A DNA stretch of 64,000 nucleotides from UBA1715 sp045599365 (GTDB lineage Bacteria; Bacteroidota; Bacteroidia; Bacteroidales; UBA1715): assembly GCA_045599365.1 (NCBI GenBank), contig JAZRVS010000129.1, forward strand, positions 1 to 64,000, written 5' to 3'. Position numbers and translations under genes: made by a program. Numbering within the stretch: position 1 is the stretch's first letter; every line of letters starts with the position of its first letter. Of this stretch, positions 15,025 through 22,189 are shown piece by piece. A model generated the notes under the pieces. The model was not told the origin of the DNA, did no database searches, and worked only from the letters and a program-made list of their open reading frames with translations.

Positions 15025-15219
15025 ATGAAAAAGAAAGTTGAGAATCTTCAAAAACAATTAGAGATAGCAAAACAATGTCTTAAAATGTATGGAAACAGAA
15101 CTTTGTGGAATGAAAAAGGAGATTGTTTTATGACGTTTAAAGACGGCTATACTTACGCACAAGAAGCTTTGGAAAGAATGGAGGGTTGTGAATGGAAAAC
15201 GAAAGAGAATTCGTTATAA
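15025..15219 (+). CDS. LQKQLEIA-family coiled-coil protein, 64 aa
   Basis: Start behind AAAGGGAGAATTAAA. It contains LQKQLEIAKQCLKMYG and YAQEALERMEG. Related pieces occur at 16054-16257 (LQNKLDIAVKALKF ... TLKQLEELEK) and 16547-16864 (LQKQLEIAVDALKFYS ... TLKQIEELLK), so this region holds at least three paralogues. The family is common in gut phages; function unknown. Confidence 0.65.
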   Translation: MKKKVENLQKQLEIAKQCLKMYGNRTLWNEKGDCFMTFKDGYTYAQEALERMEGCEWKTKENSL

Positions 15220-15866
15220 ACGAATATAAAAACGAAGTTCCTATGGCACATATAGCAAAGAAAATAGGAGTTACTCCAGCCACAATTAAAAATAGGCTTG
15301 TTAAATGGGGTGAGTTTAATTATAATAAAAAAATTACATTGAAAGAAAAGTGTTTGCGAAGCAATGTTTCTTATGGTGCTGTGCTTTCAAAATGTAAAAA
15401 ATATAACTTAACACAAGAAGAAGCAATTGAAGAAGTAAAAGCTGGAATTAAAAGATATAGATTTCCTGAAAAATATAAAGAAGGAACAATGACTCGTGAA
15501 TGTTATTTGGCAGGTCTTAATTATAGGTGTGTTTTGGCTAGAATGCGTAACAAAAAAGAGTCTGTTAAAGAAGCAATTGATTATTTAAAAAAAAGAAGAG
15601 AAAGATTAGAAGCTGTACATCGTGAATGCGAGTTAAAAGGGCTAAATCACAAATATGTTTTGGCAAAAATGAATACAAAAAATATTTCTTTGGAAGAAGC
15701 AATTGAAGAAATGAAATATTACAAGACTATAAAACGAAGAGTTGTAAGAAAAAAAGAAAATGAAGTCAGAATGATTGAAGGTTTATCTTTGAAAGAATAT
15801 GCTGAAAAGTATGGAATGAGTTTGTCTACAGCTAGATTGCATTGGAGAATTTTAAATGAGAAATGA
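15192..15866 (+). CDS. Multi-HTH repeat regulator, 224 aa
   Basis: An N-terminal HTH (VPMAHIAKKIGVTPATIKNRL, residues 15-36) is followed by three roughly 40-residue modules with the pattern C...gLNY..VLA.m..k..s.eEAI: near residues 50-88, 100-140 and 143-180. A final HTH (SLKEYAEKYGMSLSTARLHW) ends the protein. Tandem HTH modules suggest binding to repeated DNA sites. It is the best candidate here for recognising repeat arrays such as those at 1053-1877, but this is speculation. Confidence 0.65.
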   Translation: MENEREFVINEYKNEVPMAHIAKKIGVTPATIKNRLVKWGEFNYNKKITLKEKCLRSNVSYGAVLSKCKKYNLTQEEAIEEVKAGIKRYRFPEKYKEGTMTRECYLAGLNYRCVLARMRNKKESVKEAIDYLKKRRERLEAVHRECELKGLNHKYVLAKMNTKNISLEEAIEEMKYYKTIKRRVVRKKENEVRMIEGLSLKEYAEKYGMSLSTARLHWRILNEK

Positions 15867-15873
15867 GGGATAA

Positions 15874-16038
15874 ATGATTTTAGGTATTATATATTTTATA
15901 ACGTTAGTGTGTGATGCGTTTGGTTTCAAACAATTTATTGAAATTGAAAACGAAAGAGCATTAGAGGATTGCATAGTTTGTGAAATTATATTTGAACTTG
16001 TGATTGCGTTACTTTTTTTATTTTATAAGATGATATAA
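15874..16038 (+). CDS. Two-segment membrane protein, 54 aa
   Basis: ATG 15874 behind GAGGGATAA, seven bases after the previous stop. Hydrophobic segments at residues 2-12 (ILGIIYFITLV) and 36-52 (CEIIFELVIALLFLFY) flank a charged loop, suggesting a hairpin in the inner membrane. It could be an early membrane effector or a small holin-like protein. No family recognised. Confidence 0.55.
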   Translation: MILGIIYFITLVCDAFGFKQFIEIENERALEDCIVCEIIFELVIALLFLFYKMI

Positions 16039-16053
16039 ATGTTGGAGAGATAA

Positions 16054-16257
16054 ATGGACGCATTAGAAATGTGTGCTAGGGACTTATGTAACGTGTTGCA
16101 AGAGTCTCAGAAATTACAAGAGGAAAATGAGCGATTACAAAATAAACTTGATATTGCTGTGAAAGCGTTAAAATTTATATCATCGCAAAGCTATGGAAAA
16201 GATATGTATGATTGTGCAAAAGGGACATTAAAGCAGTTAGAGGAATTAGAAAAATGA
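16054..16257 (+). CDS. LQKQLEIA-family coiled-coil protein, 67 aa
   Basis: Start behind TTGGAGAGATAA. Coiled coil (QKLQEENERLQNKLDIAVKA) followed by the family end CAKGTLKQLEELEK. Paralogue of the genes at 15025 and 16547. Overlaps the next gene by four bases. Confidence 0.65.
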   Translation: MDALEMCARDLCNVLQESQKLQEENERLQNKLDIAVKALKFISSQSYGKDMYDCAKGTLKQLEELEK

Positions 16258-16535
16258 AAGCGATAGAACAGTTAGAAGTTTTGAATCTTCTTAAAGAAAA
16301 TGAGCGATTAACCCAACTTCAAATTGAATCACAAGAGATTATTGATAAATTGAAATTTGAAAATGAGCAATTAAAAAGATACAAAAGACGTTGCCATCGT
16401 TTGATAAAAATAATTGAAGCTATGAATGAGCGTCGTAGTGTTTTAATAGTAAGACCTGCCAGTGCTTTTACAAAAGCAAAACCAGAAATTATTAGTCCAT
16501 TGAAAAAGGATTGGATAAAAAAGTGTTTTTATTAG
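16254..16535 (+). CDS. Coiled-coil protein, 93 aa
   Basis: Start on an ATGA junction. The first 60 residues form a coiled coil (LLKENERLTQLQIESQEIID, then LKFENEQLKRYKRRC). The C-terminus is basic. It may assemble with its coiled-coil neighbours. No functional motif is visible. Confidence 0.6.
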   Translation: MKAIEQLEVLNLLKENERLTQLQIESQEIIDKLKFENEQLKRYKRRCHRLIKIIEAMNERRSVLIVRPASAFTKAKPEIISPLKKDWIKKCFY

Positions 16536-16546
16536 AGGAGGATTAA

Positions 16547-16864
16547 ATGAAAAAAGAAGATGTTAAATACAACAATTTTATAAAGGGAGATAGAACTCCC
16601 GAAGATAAAATTTACAGTACATTATTATTAAAACCAGATGATATTACTTTTGCTTTTAACTTTTGTGATGGTGAGCAAGCAGTTTTTACAAACGATAAAG
16701 CAGGACTTAAAAGTATGCAAGATTTTTTGGATTTAATGAATAAAACTCATATCTTACAAAAGCAGTTGGAAATAGCTGTAGATGCTTTGAAATTTTATTC
16801 AAACGACAATACAGCAGCTGTAGCACAAATAACACTTAAACAAATTGAGGAGTTGTTAAAATGA
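16547..16864 (+). CDS. LQKQLEIA-family protein with N-terminal domain, 105 aa
   Basis: Start behind AGAGGAGGATTAA. Residues 1-65 form a small beta-type domain (DDITFAFNFCDGEQAVFTND). The C-terminal 40 residues are the family coiled coil (LQKQLEIAVDALKFYS ... TLKQIEELLK). The ATGA junction at 16861 couples it to the next gene. Confidence 0.65.
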   Translation: MKKEDVKYNNFIKGDRTPEDKIYSTLLLKPDDITFAFNFCDGEQAVFTNDKAGLKSMQDFLDLMNKTHILQKQLEIAVDALKFYSNDNTAAVAQITLKQIEELLK

Positions 16865-17091
16865 GTTTGGAAGAATTGAGAAATATAATGTCAAAGTCTT
16901 TTAAAATAAAAGAAACAGGTATTTATAAATTGGAGAATGGAAAAAAGGCTTTTGTTTCAAAAGTTTTAAAAAACAGAGATGTGTACGGAATTATTGAAGG
17001 TGAGATTACTCTTTCGACTTGGTATATAAATGGTCTTTATCTTGATAAATATAGTCCAGAGTTGAGCATCGTTTCAAAATGGAAGGGATAA
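16861..17091 (+). CDS. Single-domain paralogue of early proteins A/B, 76 aa
   Basis: Carries KETGIYKLENGKKAFVSKVL ... LSIVSKWKG, the C-terminal domain seen at 6514-6918 and 6922-7329, without their N-terminal domain. Third copy of this module in the window. Role unknown. Confidence 0.65.
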   Translation: MSLEELRNIMSKSFKIKETGIYKLENGKKAFVSKVLKNRDVYGIIEGEITLSTWYINGLYLDKYSPELSIVSKWKG

Positions 17092-17092
17092 A

Positions 17093-17404
17093 ATGAAAGA
17101 CCACATTAAGATATACAACAAAGAGGCAATAAAATTCGCAGAAGAAACTAAATACACAAAGGCGACAATGAAAGCAGTGTATGAAGATTTAGAAAAATTA
17201 AGGAACGCCTCTGTAAAGTTTTATAATGATTATATCCATTGGTTGAATTATTACAAAGCCGACGCTCCTTATTTTGGTTGGAGTGACGATAACCCTGAAT
17301 ATGTTAATATGTGTGAAATGACAGAAGAAATTGAAACATTGTTTTTAAAGATGTATATTATTGCTGAAAAAGGGTTAGGTAATGAGTTGGAGGTAAGGAA
17401 ATGA
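17093..17404 (+). CDS. Hypothetical helical protein, 103 aa
   Basis: One base after the previous stop, with AAGGGATAAA as leader. Mostly helical and rich in K, E and aromatics (FYNDYIHWLNYYKADAPYFGW). No known motif. Overlaps the next start by four bases. Confidence 0.62.
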   Translation: MKDHIKIYNKEAIKFAEETKYTKATMKAVYEDLEKLRNASVKFYNDYIHWLNYYKADAPYFGWSDDNPEYVNMCEMTEEIETLFLKMYIIAEKGLGNELEVRK

Positions 17405-17598
17405 CAAGAGAAGAATTATTGGAAAAACTAATTGAAAATGAGCGTAAGATTGAAATGATAAAATATGAAAACGGAATGTTGCTTATTGAAAATTCTGAAA
17501 TTGTTGATGAATATTTTAAAATAATCCTAAGTGCCAAAATTGAACAAATGAAATCAAATTTAAAAAATGAAAATTATAAAATTATAGTTAACGATTGA
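17401..17598 (+). CDS. Small coiled-coil protein, 65 aa
   Basis: ATGA junction behind TTGGAGGTAAGGA. A coiled-coil helix (EELLEKLIENERKIEMIKYE) makes up most of the protein. Similar short coiled coils fill this part of the genome. Function unknown. Confidence 0.6.
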   Translation: MTREELLEKLIENERKIEMIKYENGMLLIENSEIVDEYFKIILSAKIEQMKSNLKNENYKIIVND

Positions 17599-17608
17599 GG
17601 AGTTGAAA

Positions 17609-17803
17609 ATGAATGAAATGAATGATGACATTCCTGAAGATGATGACGTTTTTTCAGGTTTATTTTTATTTGTTGTTTGTATTGTAGCTGCAGCGTGTGT
17701 ATTTTCTGCTGGACTCAAGGTCGGAAAAAATGACACGATAAAAGAACTGTGTCGGAAAAACAGTTATGATTTTTGTGAAACAAAATGTGGAGTTAATCAA
17801 TGA
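17609..17803 (+). CDS. Single-pass membrane protein, 64 aa
   Basis: Start at ATG 17609 behind GAGGAGTTGAAA. An acidic N-terminus (MNEMNDDIPEDDDVF) is followed by one membrane segment (LFLFVVCIVAAACVFSAGL, about residues 18-36) and a short soluble tail with three cysteines. Acidic-in topology suggests the N-terminus stays outside the cytoplasm. Function unknown. Coupled to the methyltransferase gene by an ATGA overlap. Confidence 0.6.
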   Translation: MNEMNDDIPEDDDVFSGLFLFVVCIVAAACVFSAGLKVGKNDTIKELCRKNSYDFCETKCGVNQ

Positions 17804-18483
17804 CAATTAAATTATACAACAAAGATTGTTTGGAAGTGTTAAAAGAAATCTCCGATAAATCAATTGATTTAGTAATCACAGACCCTCCGTACAGAACTAT
17901 CTCTGGTGGACGGAATGACGATTTATCAAGAAGAAAATACAATTCACCAACTGGAATCTTGGCGAAAAATGATGGGAGAATGTTTCAACACAACGACATT
18001 TCGTTTGAAAGTTGGATTCCAGAAATTTACCGAGTTTTAAAAGATAATTCTGATTTCTATTGTATGACAAACGCTTTGAATTTATTTAAGTTATATAATG
18101 TTTGTATAAACTCTGGATTTAAATTTCATAACTTGCTTGTCTGGGAAAAGAACAACGCAACACCTAACAAGTGGTATATGAAAAACTGTGAATACGTTTT
18201 ATATTTTTACAAAGGATTTGCTAAACCGATAAACAACAAAGGAAGCAAAACCGTTCATAAATTTGATAATGTAAAAATCAAAAATCACCCGACAGAAAAA
18301 CCTTGCTCTTTGATGGAATTTTATGTTATAAATTCATCTGAAGAAGGTGCTCTGGTACTTGACCCATTTATGGGAAGTGGAAGTACTGGGTTAGCTTGCA
18401 AAAACACCAATAGAAATTTTATTGGAATTGAGTTAGACGAAATATATTTTAACATAGCAAAAGAAAGGATTGAAAATGAATAG
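17800..18483 (+). CDS. DNA adenine/cytosine-N4 methyltransferase, 227 aa
   Basis: Catalytic motif IV is TDPPYRT near residue 28, and the S-adenosylmethionine site is LDPFMGSGSTGLA near residue 186, so the order is that of beta-class amino-methyltransferases. The first motif of the target region (DCLEVLKEI) is typical. No restriction gene lies nearby, so it is an orphan enzyme that probably protects phage DNA or marks it. Sequence specificity cannot be read from the protein. Confidence 0.9.
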   Translation: MTIKLYNKDCLEVLKEISDKSIDLVITDPPYRTISGGRNDDLSRRKYNSPTGILAKNDGRMFQHNDISFESWIPEIYRVLKDNSDFYCMTNALNLFKLYNVCINSGFKFHNLLVWEKNNATPNKWYMKNCEYVLYFYKGFAKPINNKGSKTVHKFDNVKIKNHPTEKPCSLMEFYVINSSEEGALVLDPFMGSGSTGLACKNTNRNFIGIELDEIYFNIAKERIENE

Positions 18484-18754
18484 AGAAAATTGTTTAGAAA
18501 CAGCAAAAGCTTGTGTTACACAAGACAGACAAAATGATTATGGAAAACCAGAAAACAATTTCCAAAACATCGCTAATTTATGGAACGCTTATTTTGGAAA
18601 AGAGATTGTTAATTCAACTGACGTTTCTATTTTACTTATGCTTTTGAAAGTGGCAAGACTTAAAACAAGTCCTCACAAAGAAGATAACTGGGTTGACATT
18701 GCAGGTTACGCAGCTTGTGGTTGCGAAATTTCAACTTTAACTATTGACAAGTAA
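18476..18754 (+). CDS. DUF6378 phage protein, 92 aa
   Basis: Start at ATG 18476 behind AAAGGATTGAAA. The sequence shows DRQNDYGKPENNFQNIANLW, then DVSILLMLLKVARL and NWVDIAGYAACGCEI, all hallmarks of the DUF6378 family found beside nucleotide metabolism genes in phages. The helical E/D pattern suggests a relative of MazG-type hydrolases, though this is not proved. The last codons contain the TTGACA of the next promoter. Confidence 0.75.
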   Translation: MNRENCLETAKACVTQDRQNDYGKPENNFQNIANLWNAYFGKEIVNSTDVSILLMLLKVARLKTSPHKEDNWVDIAGYAACGCEISTLTIDK

Positions 18755-18772
18755 TTTTTATTGTGATAGATT
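18744..18772 (+). promoter_or_regulatory. Promoter at end of DUF6378 gene
   Basis: TTGACA (18744-18749), 17-bp spacer, TAGATT (18767-18772). Transcription would start near 18779, exactly at the base of the hairpin 18778-18844. As at 3819, the -35 box is embedded in the final I-D-K codons of the upstream gene. Confidence 0.6.
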
Positions 18773-18777
18773 TGTTA

Positions 18778-18844
18778 TTGGAGCAGGAAGGCTTTTGTTT
18801 TCATAAAATTCTCCCATAAAAATCTCTCATTCTTCCTGCTCCAA
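18778..18844 (+). ncRNA. Long 5'-terminal hairpin RNA
   Basis: TTGGAGCAGGAAG (18778-18790) pairs perfectly over 13 bp with CTTCCTGCTCCAA (18832-18844), enclosing a 41-base U- and A-rich loop. It would be the very 5' end of the transcript from 18744. The outer seven pairs equal those of the hairpin at 12242. It may be a structured leader of the 48-residue gene that follows or a small RNA of its own. Confidence 0.55.
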
Positions 18845-18852
18845 GATGTAAA

Positions 18853-18999
18853 ATGACAAAAGAAGAAAAAGCAAGACGAATTATAACAAAGTTACAAATT
18901 AGATTGACAGTTGAAAAATGTCGTCCGTCAATGAGATTGATTTGCAGAAAACGTTGGGATAAGATTATGCCAATTCTGTTGAAGGAAAGACAAAAATAA
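18853..18999 (+). CDS. Small basic protein, 48 aa
   Basis: ATG 18853 starts nine bases after the hairpin. A ribosome site is not evident, and the stem base (GGAGC side) is sequestered. Highly basic (ARRIITKLQIRLTVEK, CRKRWDKIM). A related 47-residue protein is encoded at 33873-34016 (KVQVKLTVDR, KRAWNVAIK). The size and charge suit nucleic-acid binding. Real expression is likely but unproved. Confidence 0.5.
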   Translation: MTKEEKARRIITKLQIRLTVEKCRPSMRLICRKRWDKIMPILLKERQK

Positions 19000-19003
19000 T
19001 TTC

Positions 19004-19032
19004 TTGACAAGTGTTTCAAAAAATTATATATT
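19004..19032 (+). promoter_or_regulatory. Promoter for the polymerase gene block
   Basis: TTGACA (19004-19009), 17-bp spacer, TATATT (19027-19032). The start point would be near 19039, the first base of the structured leader. The next gene starts at 19153, giving a leader of about 115 bases. Confidence 0.7.
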
Positions 19033-19038
19033 ATTTAC

Positions 19039-19133
19039 GATATGGTTTTTCTCAACTTTCTTCCCATATCTTAAGTGAGAGCGATTCCCTCCTAAACCAA
19101 AATCGCTCTCACACCCACTAAAAAGTTGAGAAA
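19039..19133 (+). ncRNA. Structured leader with interleaved helices
   Basis: GATATGG (19039-19045) can pair with CCATATC (19064-19070). The loop of that hairpin contains TTTCTCAACTTT (19048-19059), which is perfectly complementary to AAAGTTGAGAAA (19122-19133). Between them GTGAGAGCGATT (19075-19086) pairs with AATCGCTCTCAC (19101-19112), whose loop carries CCCTCCT. The helices cross, so a pseudoknot or alternative folds are expected. This looks like a regulatory leader of the polymerase block rather than a terminator. Confidence 0.6.
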
Positions 19134-19152
19134 TAAAGAAAGTGAGAATTAA

Positions 19153-19527
19153 ATGTTTAGCGAAGTAAAATCAAAGTTTGATATTGCCGACATAAAACGT
19201 AAGGTATATCGGTTATCTCGTTTTCCAGCAGATGTTGGAATTCATAAAGATTGTACTATATGTGAGTTTGATTTAATCGGTGATTATGCAATTTCTGTTG
19301 TGTTTAGGAACACAGAAGAAAAAGTCATTTCAAAAAGATTTCCTATGACAAAACTAGAAGATTTTTATGCGTTTTCAAGAAGTGTTGGTGTTACAATACA
19401 ATTTGAAACGTTTGAAAGTTTTTCAAATGAAATTGAGAAAGCAAAAGAAATTTTAAAATTATTTGTTTTTGATGTTTATTGTGTTGATTGGGATATGATG
19501 GTTTTATCAAGGAGGATTAAATGCTAG
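19153..19527 (+). CDS. Hypothetical protein before DNA polymerase, 124 aa
   Basis: First gene after the structured leader; the ribosome site AAAGTGAGAATTAA is moderate. Mixed alpha/beta protein with no known motif (DYAISVVFRNTEEKVISKRF). It overlaps the polymerase start by seven bases, so it may be a small partner of the polymerase, inferred from position. Confidence 0.6.
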   Translation: MFSEVKSKFDIADIKRKVYRLSRFPADVGIHKDCTICEFDLIGDYAISVVFRNTEEKVISKRFPMTKLEDFYAFSRSVGVTIQFETFESFSNEIEKAKEILKLFVFDVYCVDWDMMVLSRRIKC

Positions 19528-21281
19528 TATATGACTTTGAAGTATTTAAAGAAGATTGGTTAGTTGTTATTGCAGATTTAGAAAAAGAAGAAGTGACAAC
19601 AATAACTAATGACGCTGACAAATTAAGAGCGTTTTATGAATTACATAAACACGATATTTGGATTGGTTTTAATTCAAGAAGTTACGACTCGTTTATTTTA
19701 AAAGGAATTCTTTGTGGTTACAATCCGTTCAAGATTTCTCAATTCATTATTGAAGACGGAAGAAAAGGCTTTGAGTTTTCAAAGGAATTCAATCAAATAA
19801 AATTTTTAAATTATGATTGTATGACAGGGTTCTTTGGATTAAAAACTTTGGAAGCGTTTATGGGAGATATGATTAAAGAGAGTGACGTTTCGTTCTTAAT
19901 TGACAGAAAATTAACTGAAGAAGAACTTGAACAAACAAAGTTTTATTGTGAACACGATGTCAGAGAAACGATTAAAGTTTTTGCCAACAGGAAAGCAGAT
20001 TTTGACGCATATCTTTCTATTTTGGAAAAGTTTGATTTACCGATTGAAAATATCAGCAAAACAAAAGCACAATTATCGGCTATTGTTTTGGGAGCTAAAC
20101 GACGTGAGTGTGAAGACGAGTGGGACATTCGCTTACCAGAAACACTTAAAATTGAAAAATACACACACGTTTGCGATTGGTTTTTGAACGAAGAAAATCA
20201 CAACGATAACGCAAAGTTGGAAACAGAAATTGATGGCTGTCCACACGTAGTCGCTTGGGGTGGATTACACGGTGCTTTAAATAGATTTTCTTATAAATGT
20301 GAAGATGATGAAGTGCTTGTTATGGCTGACGTTGACCAGCTTTATCCGACAATTATGATTAAATATAATTTGTTGTCACGTGCAATTACAAAGAAAGATT
20401 TGTTTCCGAAAATTTTAGCAATCAGTTTGGAATTGAAAGCAAAAGGTTTGAAAGCACAACGTCTTCCTTATAAAGAAATTTGTAATATCACTTACGGAGC
20501 TATGGGTGACAAGTACAATCCGATGTATGACCCACGAAATAAGAAACTTGTTTGTGTATTTGGTCAGTTGTTGATGATTGACTTGATTGAGAAAATTGAA
20601 GATTTCACGCAGTTAATTCAATCAAACACAGATGGTATTTTAATCAAAGTGAAGAAAGCTGATTTGCCGAGATTGAACGAAGAAATTGAAAAATGGCAAG
20701 ATAGGGTAATGCTTCACATGAGTAGTGACGACTATTTGAAAGTTATTCAAAGAGATGTCAATAACTACATTGTCGTTCCGTTTGGTGAATTGTACGATAA
20801 AAAAGGAAAGCCTCGTTGGAAAGCAAAAGGGGCAGTTGTAAAACAGTTGTCAAAATTGGACTATGATTTGCCGATTGTCAACGAAGCTGTTAAAATGTGG
20901 TTTTTAAAAGGAATTCCACCTGAAAAAACGGTGTGGGATTGTGACGAACTGATTAAATTTCAAAACATTTTTAAATTAAGTTCGGCATATAAAGAAGCAC
21001 GTATTGGTTGTTCTTTTAGAAAAGAGAAATCAAAAAACGTGTGGAACGAAGACGGAGAAATTTTGAAAGATAAAACTTTTCGGGTATTTGCTTCGTTAGG
21101 AGAAACAGGTGCTTTGTACAAGAAAAAGGACAACAAAAATCCAGAGAAATTTGCTAATTGTCCAGACAACTGTTTCATTGAAAACGAATCCATAGTTGGA
21201 AAGTCTTGTTCTGAATATCCGTTGTTAGATAAAAATTGGTATGTTGAATTGGCGAATGATAGAATTAGGAAATTTGTGTAA
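19521..21281 (+). CDS. Family B-type DNA polymerase, 586 aa
   Basis: Start behind CAAGGAGGATTAA. The 3'-5' exonuclease motif is VYDFEVFK (residue 3 on) with a later YCEHDVRET. Polymerase motif A is ADVDQLYPTIM, motif B KEICNITYGAMGDKY, and motif C SNTDGILIK in place of the classical YGDTDS. The compact length (about 590) and the NTDG form match a phage-specific group of family B enzymes. It is the replicative polymerase of this phage. No separate clamp or clamp loader was seen. Confidence 0.87.
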   Translation: MLVYDFEVFKEDWLVVIADLEKEEVTTITNDADKLRAFYELHKHDIWIGFNSRSYDSFILKGILCGYNPFKISQFIIEDGRKGFEFSKEFNQIKFLNYDCMTGFFGLKTLEAFMGDMIKESDVSFLIDRKLTEEELEQTKFYCEHDVRETIKVFANRKADFDAYLSILEKFDLPIENISKTKAQLSAIVLGAKRRECEDEWDIRLPETLKIEKYTHVCDWFLNEENHNDNAKLETEIDGCPHVVAWGGLHGALNRFSYKCEDDEVLVMADVDQLYPTIMIKYNLLSRAITKKDLFPKILAISLELKAKGLKAQRLPYKEICNITYGAMGDKYNPMYDPRNKKLVCVFGQLLMIDLIEKIEDFTQLIQSNTDGILIKVKKADLPRLNEEIEKWQDRVMLHMSSDDYLKVIQRDVNNYIVVPFGELYDKKGKPRWKAKGAVVKQLSKLDYDLPIVNEAVKMWFLKGIPPEKTVWDCDELIKFQNIFKLSSAYKEARIGCSFRKEKSKNVWNEDGEILKDKTFRVFASLGETGALYKKKDNKNPEKFANCPDNCFIENESIVGKSCSEYPLLDKNWYVELANDRIRKFV

Positions 21282-21703
21282 TGGATAAATACGAAAAAGC
21301 AGTTTATAATTATTTTAACGAGAAATCTAAATCAAGCGTTTGTTTCAGATTTCAAGATGCATTAGACGCAAGCAAAGCTTCTGGAGTTATCGGAAAGGGA
21401 CGCTTGGCGTTTATGAAAAAGAATCCAAGTGATTTGCTTGTTTGTGACAATGGAGATATGTTTTTTGCAGAGGTGAAACACACATCTGGAATTAAGGGAG
21501 TTACAAACTCATTGTTTGAAGAACAACGAGTCGCACGAGATAGAGTATTACAATCGAGTGGTAAATATTTTTATTTTATTTATTCAACGAACATAAATAT
21601 GTGGTACAAAGTTCCAGGTGCTTTTATCAGAGATAATCCAAATGCAAAATGGAAAGAATTGGGACAATTTTTAATTGATTATATTCCAGCAGTTTATTTA
21701 TAG
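21281..21703 (+). CDS. PD-(D/E)XK nuclease, resolvase-like, 140 aa
   Basis: Starts on the stop of the polymerase gene (TAATG). PSDLLVCDNGDMFFAEVKHT shows the D...ExK catalytic core, followed by a helix with EEQRVARDRVL. Length and layout resemble RecU/Hjc-like Holliday junction nucleases or VRR-NUC enzymes encoded beside phage polymerases. The exact substrate is unknown. Confidence 0.72.
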   Translation: MDKYEKAVYNYFNEKSKSSVCFRFQDALDASKASGVIGKGRLAFMKKNPSDLLVCDNGDMFFAEVKHTSGIKGVTNSLFEEQRVARDRVLQSSGKYFYFIYSTNINMWYKVPGAFIRDNPNAKWKELGQFLIDYIPAVYL

Positions 21704-21712
21704 GAGTTTAAA

Positions 21713-21958
21713 ATGAAGTTTATTTTATTTTCGGCAAGTTGGTGTTGCAAGTGTCAATCATTGAAAAGAGAATTAGAAAAACATAGCGATATGAAAATAA
21801 CAAAGTATGATGTTGACGAATGTTCAAACGAAATGCTTGACAAGTACGATGTAAATGAGTTACCATTGTTAATAGCAATTAAAAACGATAAAGAAGTTGC
21901 TCGCTATGATGAACGTGGTGGGAACTTGGACAGTTGGCTAAAGTTTATTGAGTGGTAG
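21713..21958 (+). CDS. Thioredoxin-like protein, 81 aa
   Basis: Start behind ATAGGAGTTTAAA. FSASWCCKCQSLKREL gives a thioredoxin active site of the form WCxxC (C-C-K-C), and NELPLLIAIKND contains the cis-proline loop. It is short for a thioredoxin but similar to phage and glutaredoxin-size forms. It should reduce disulphides, perhaps of ribonucleotide reductase. The next gene encodes a candidate partner. Confidence 0.82.
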   Translation: MKFILFSASWCCKCQSLKRELEKHSDMKITKYDVDECSNEMLDKYDVNELPLLIAIKNDKEVARYDERGGNLDSWLKFIEW

Positions 21959-21966
21959 GAGTACAA

Positions 21967-22188
21967 ATGGAATTAAAAGAACAAATGCTTAAAATCTGTG
22001 CAACAGCAGGATTTGAGCCAACTGACAACATTGATAGAATTGTCAGATTAAAAGAACGATTTGGAATTGGGTTACGTTGTCCTTGTGATAAAGATAATCC
22101 AGCACGTTTTTGCATTAGCGAACAATGTGCAAACGATATAAAAAACGACGGTAGATGTCATTGTGGTTGCTACCGTAAAAAGAGTTAG
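21967..22188 (+). CDS. Cysteine-rich Fe-S protein, thioredoxin reductase-like, 73 aa
   Basis: Start at ATG 21967 behind TAGGAGTACAA. Cysteines are arranged CPC-x8-C-x4-C-x8-CHC-x-C (RCPCDKDNPARFC ... GRCHCGC). This resembles the catalytic chain of ferredoxin-thioredoxin reductase (CPC-x16-CPC-x8-CHC), but the middle spacing is shorter. Placement directly after a thioredoxin gene supports a redox pair that feeds electrons from an iron-sulphur centre. The assignment is by motif only. Confidence 0.55.
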   Translation: MELKEQMLKICATAGFEPTDNIDRIVRLKERFGIGLRCPCDKDNPARFCISEQCANDIKNDGRCHCGCYRKKS

Positions 22189-22189
22189 G

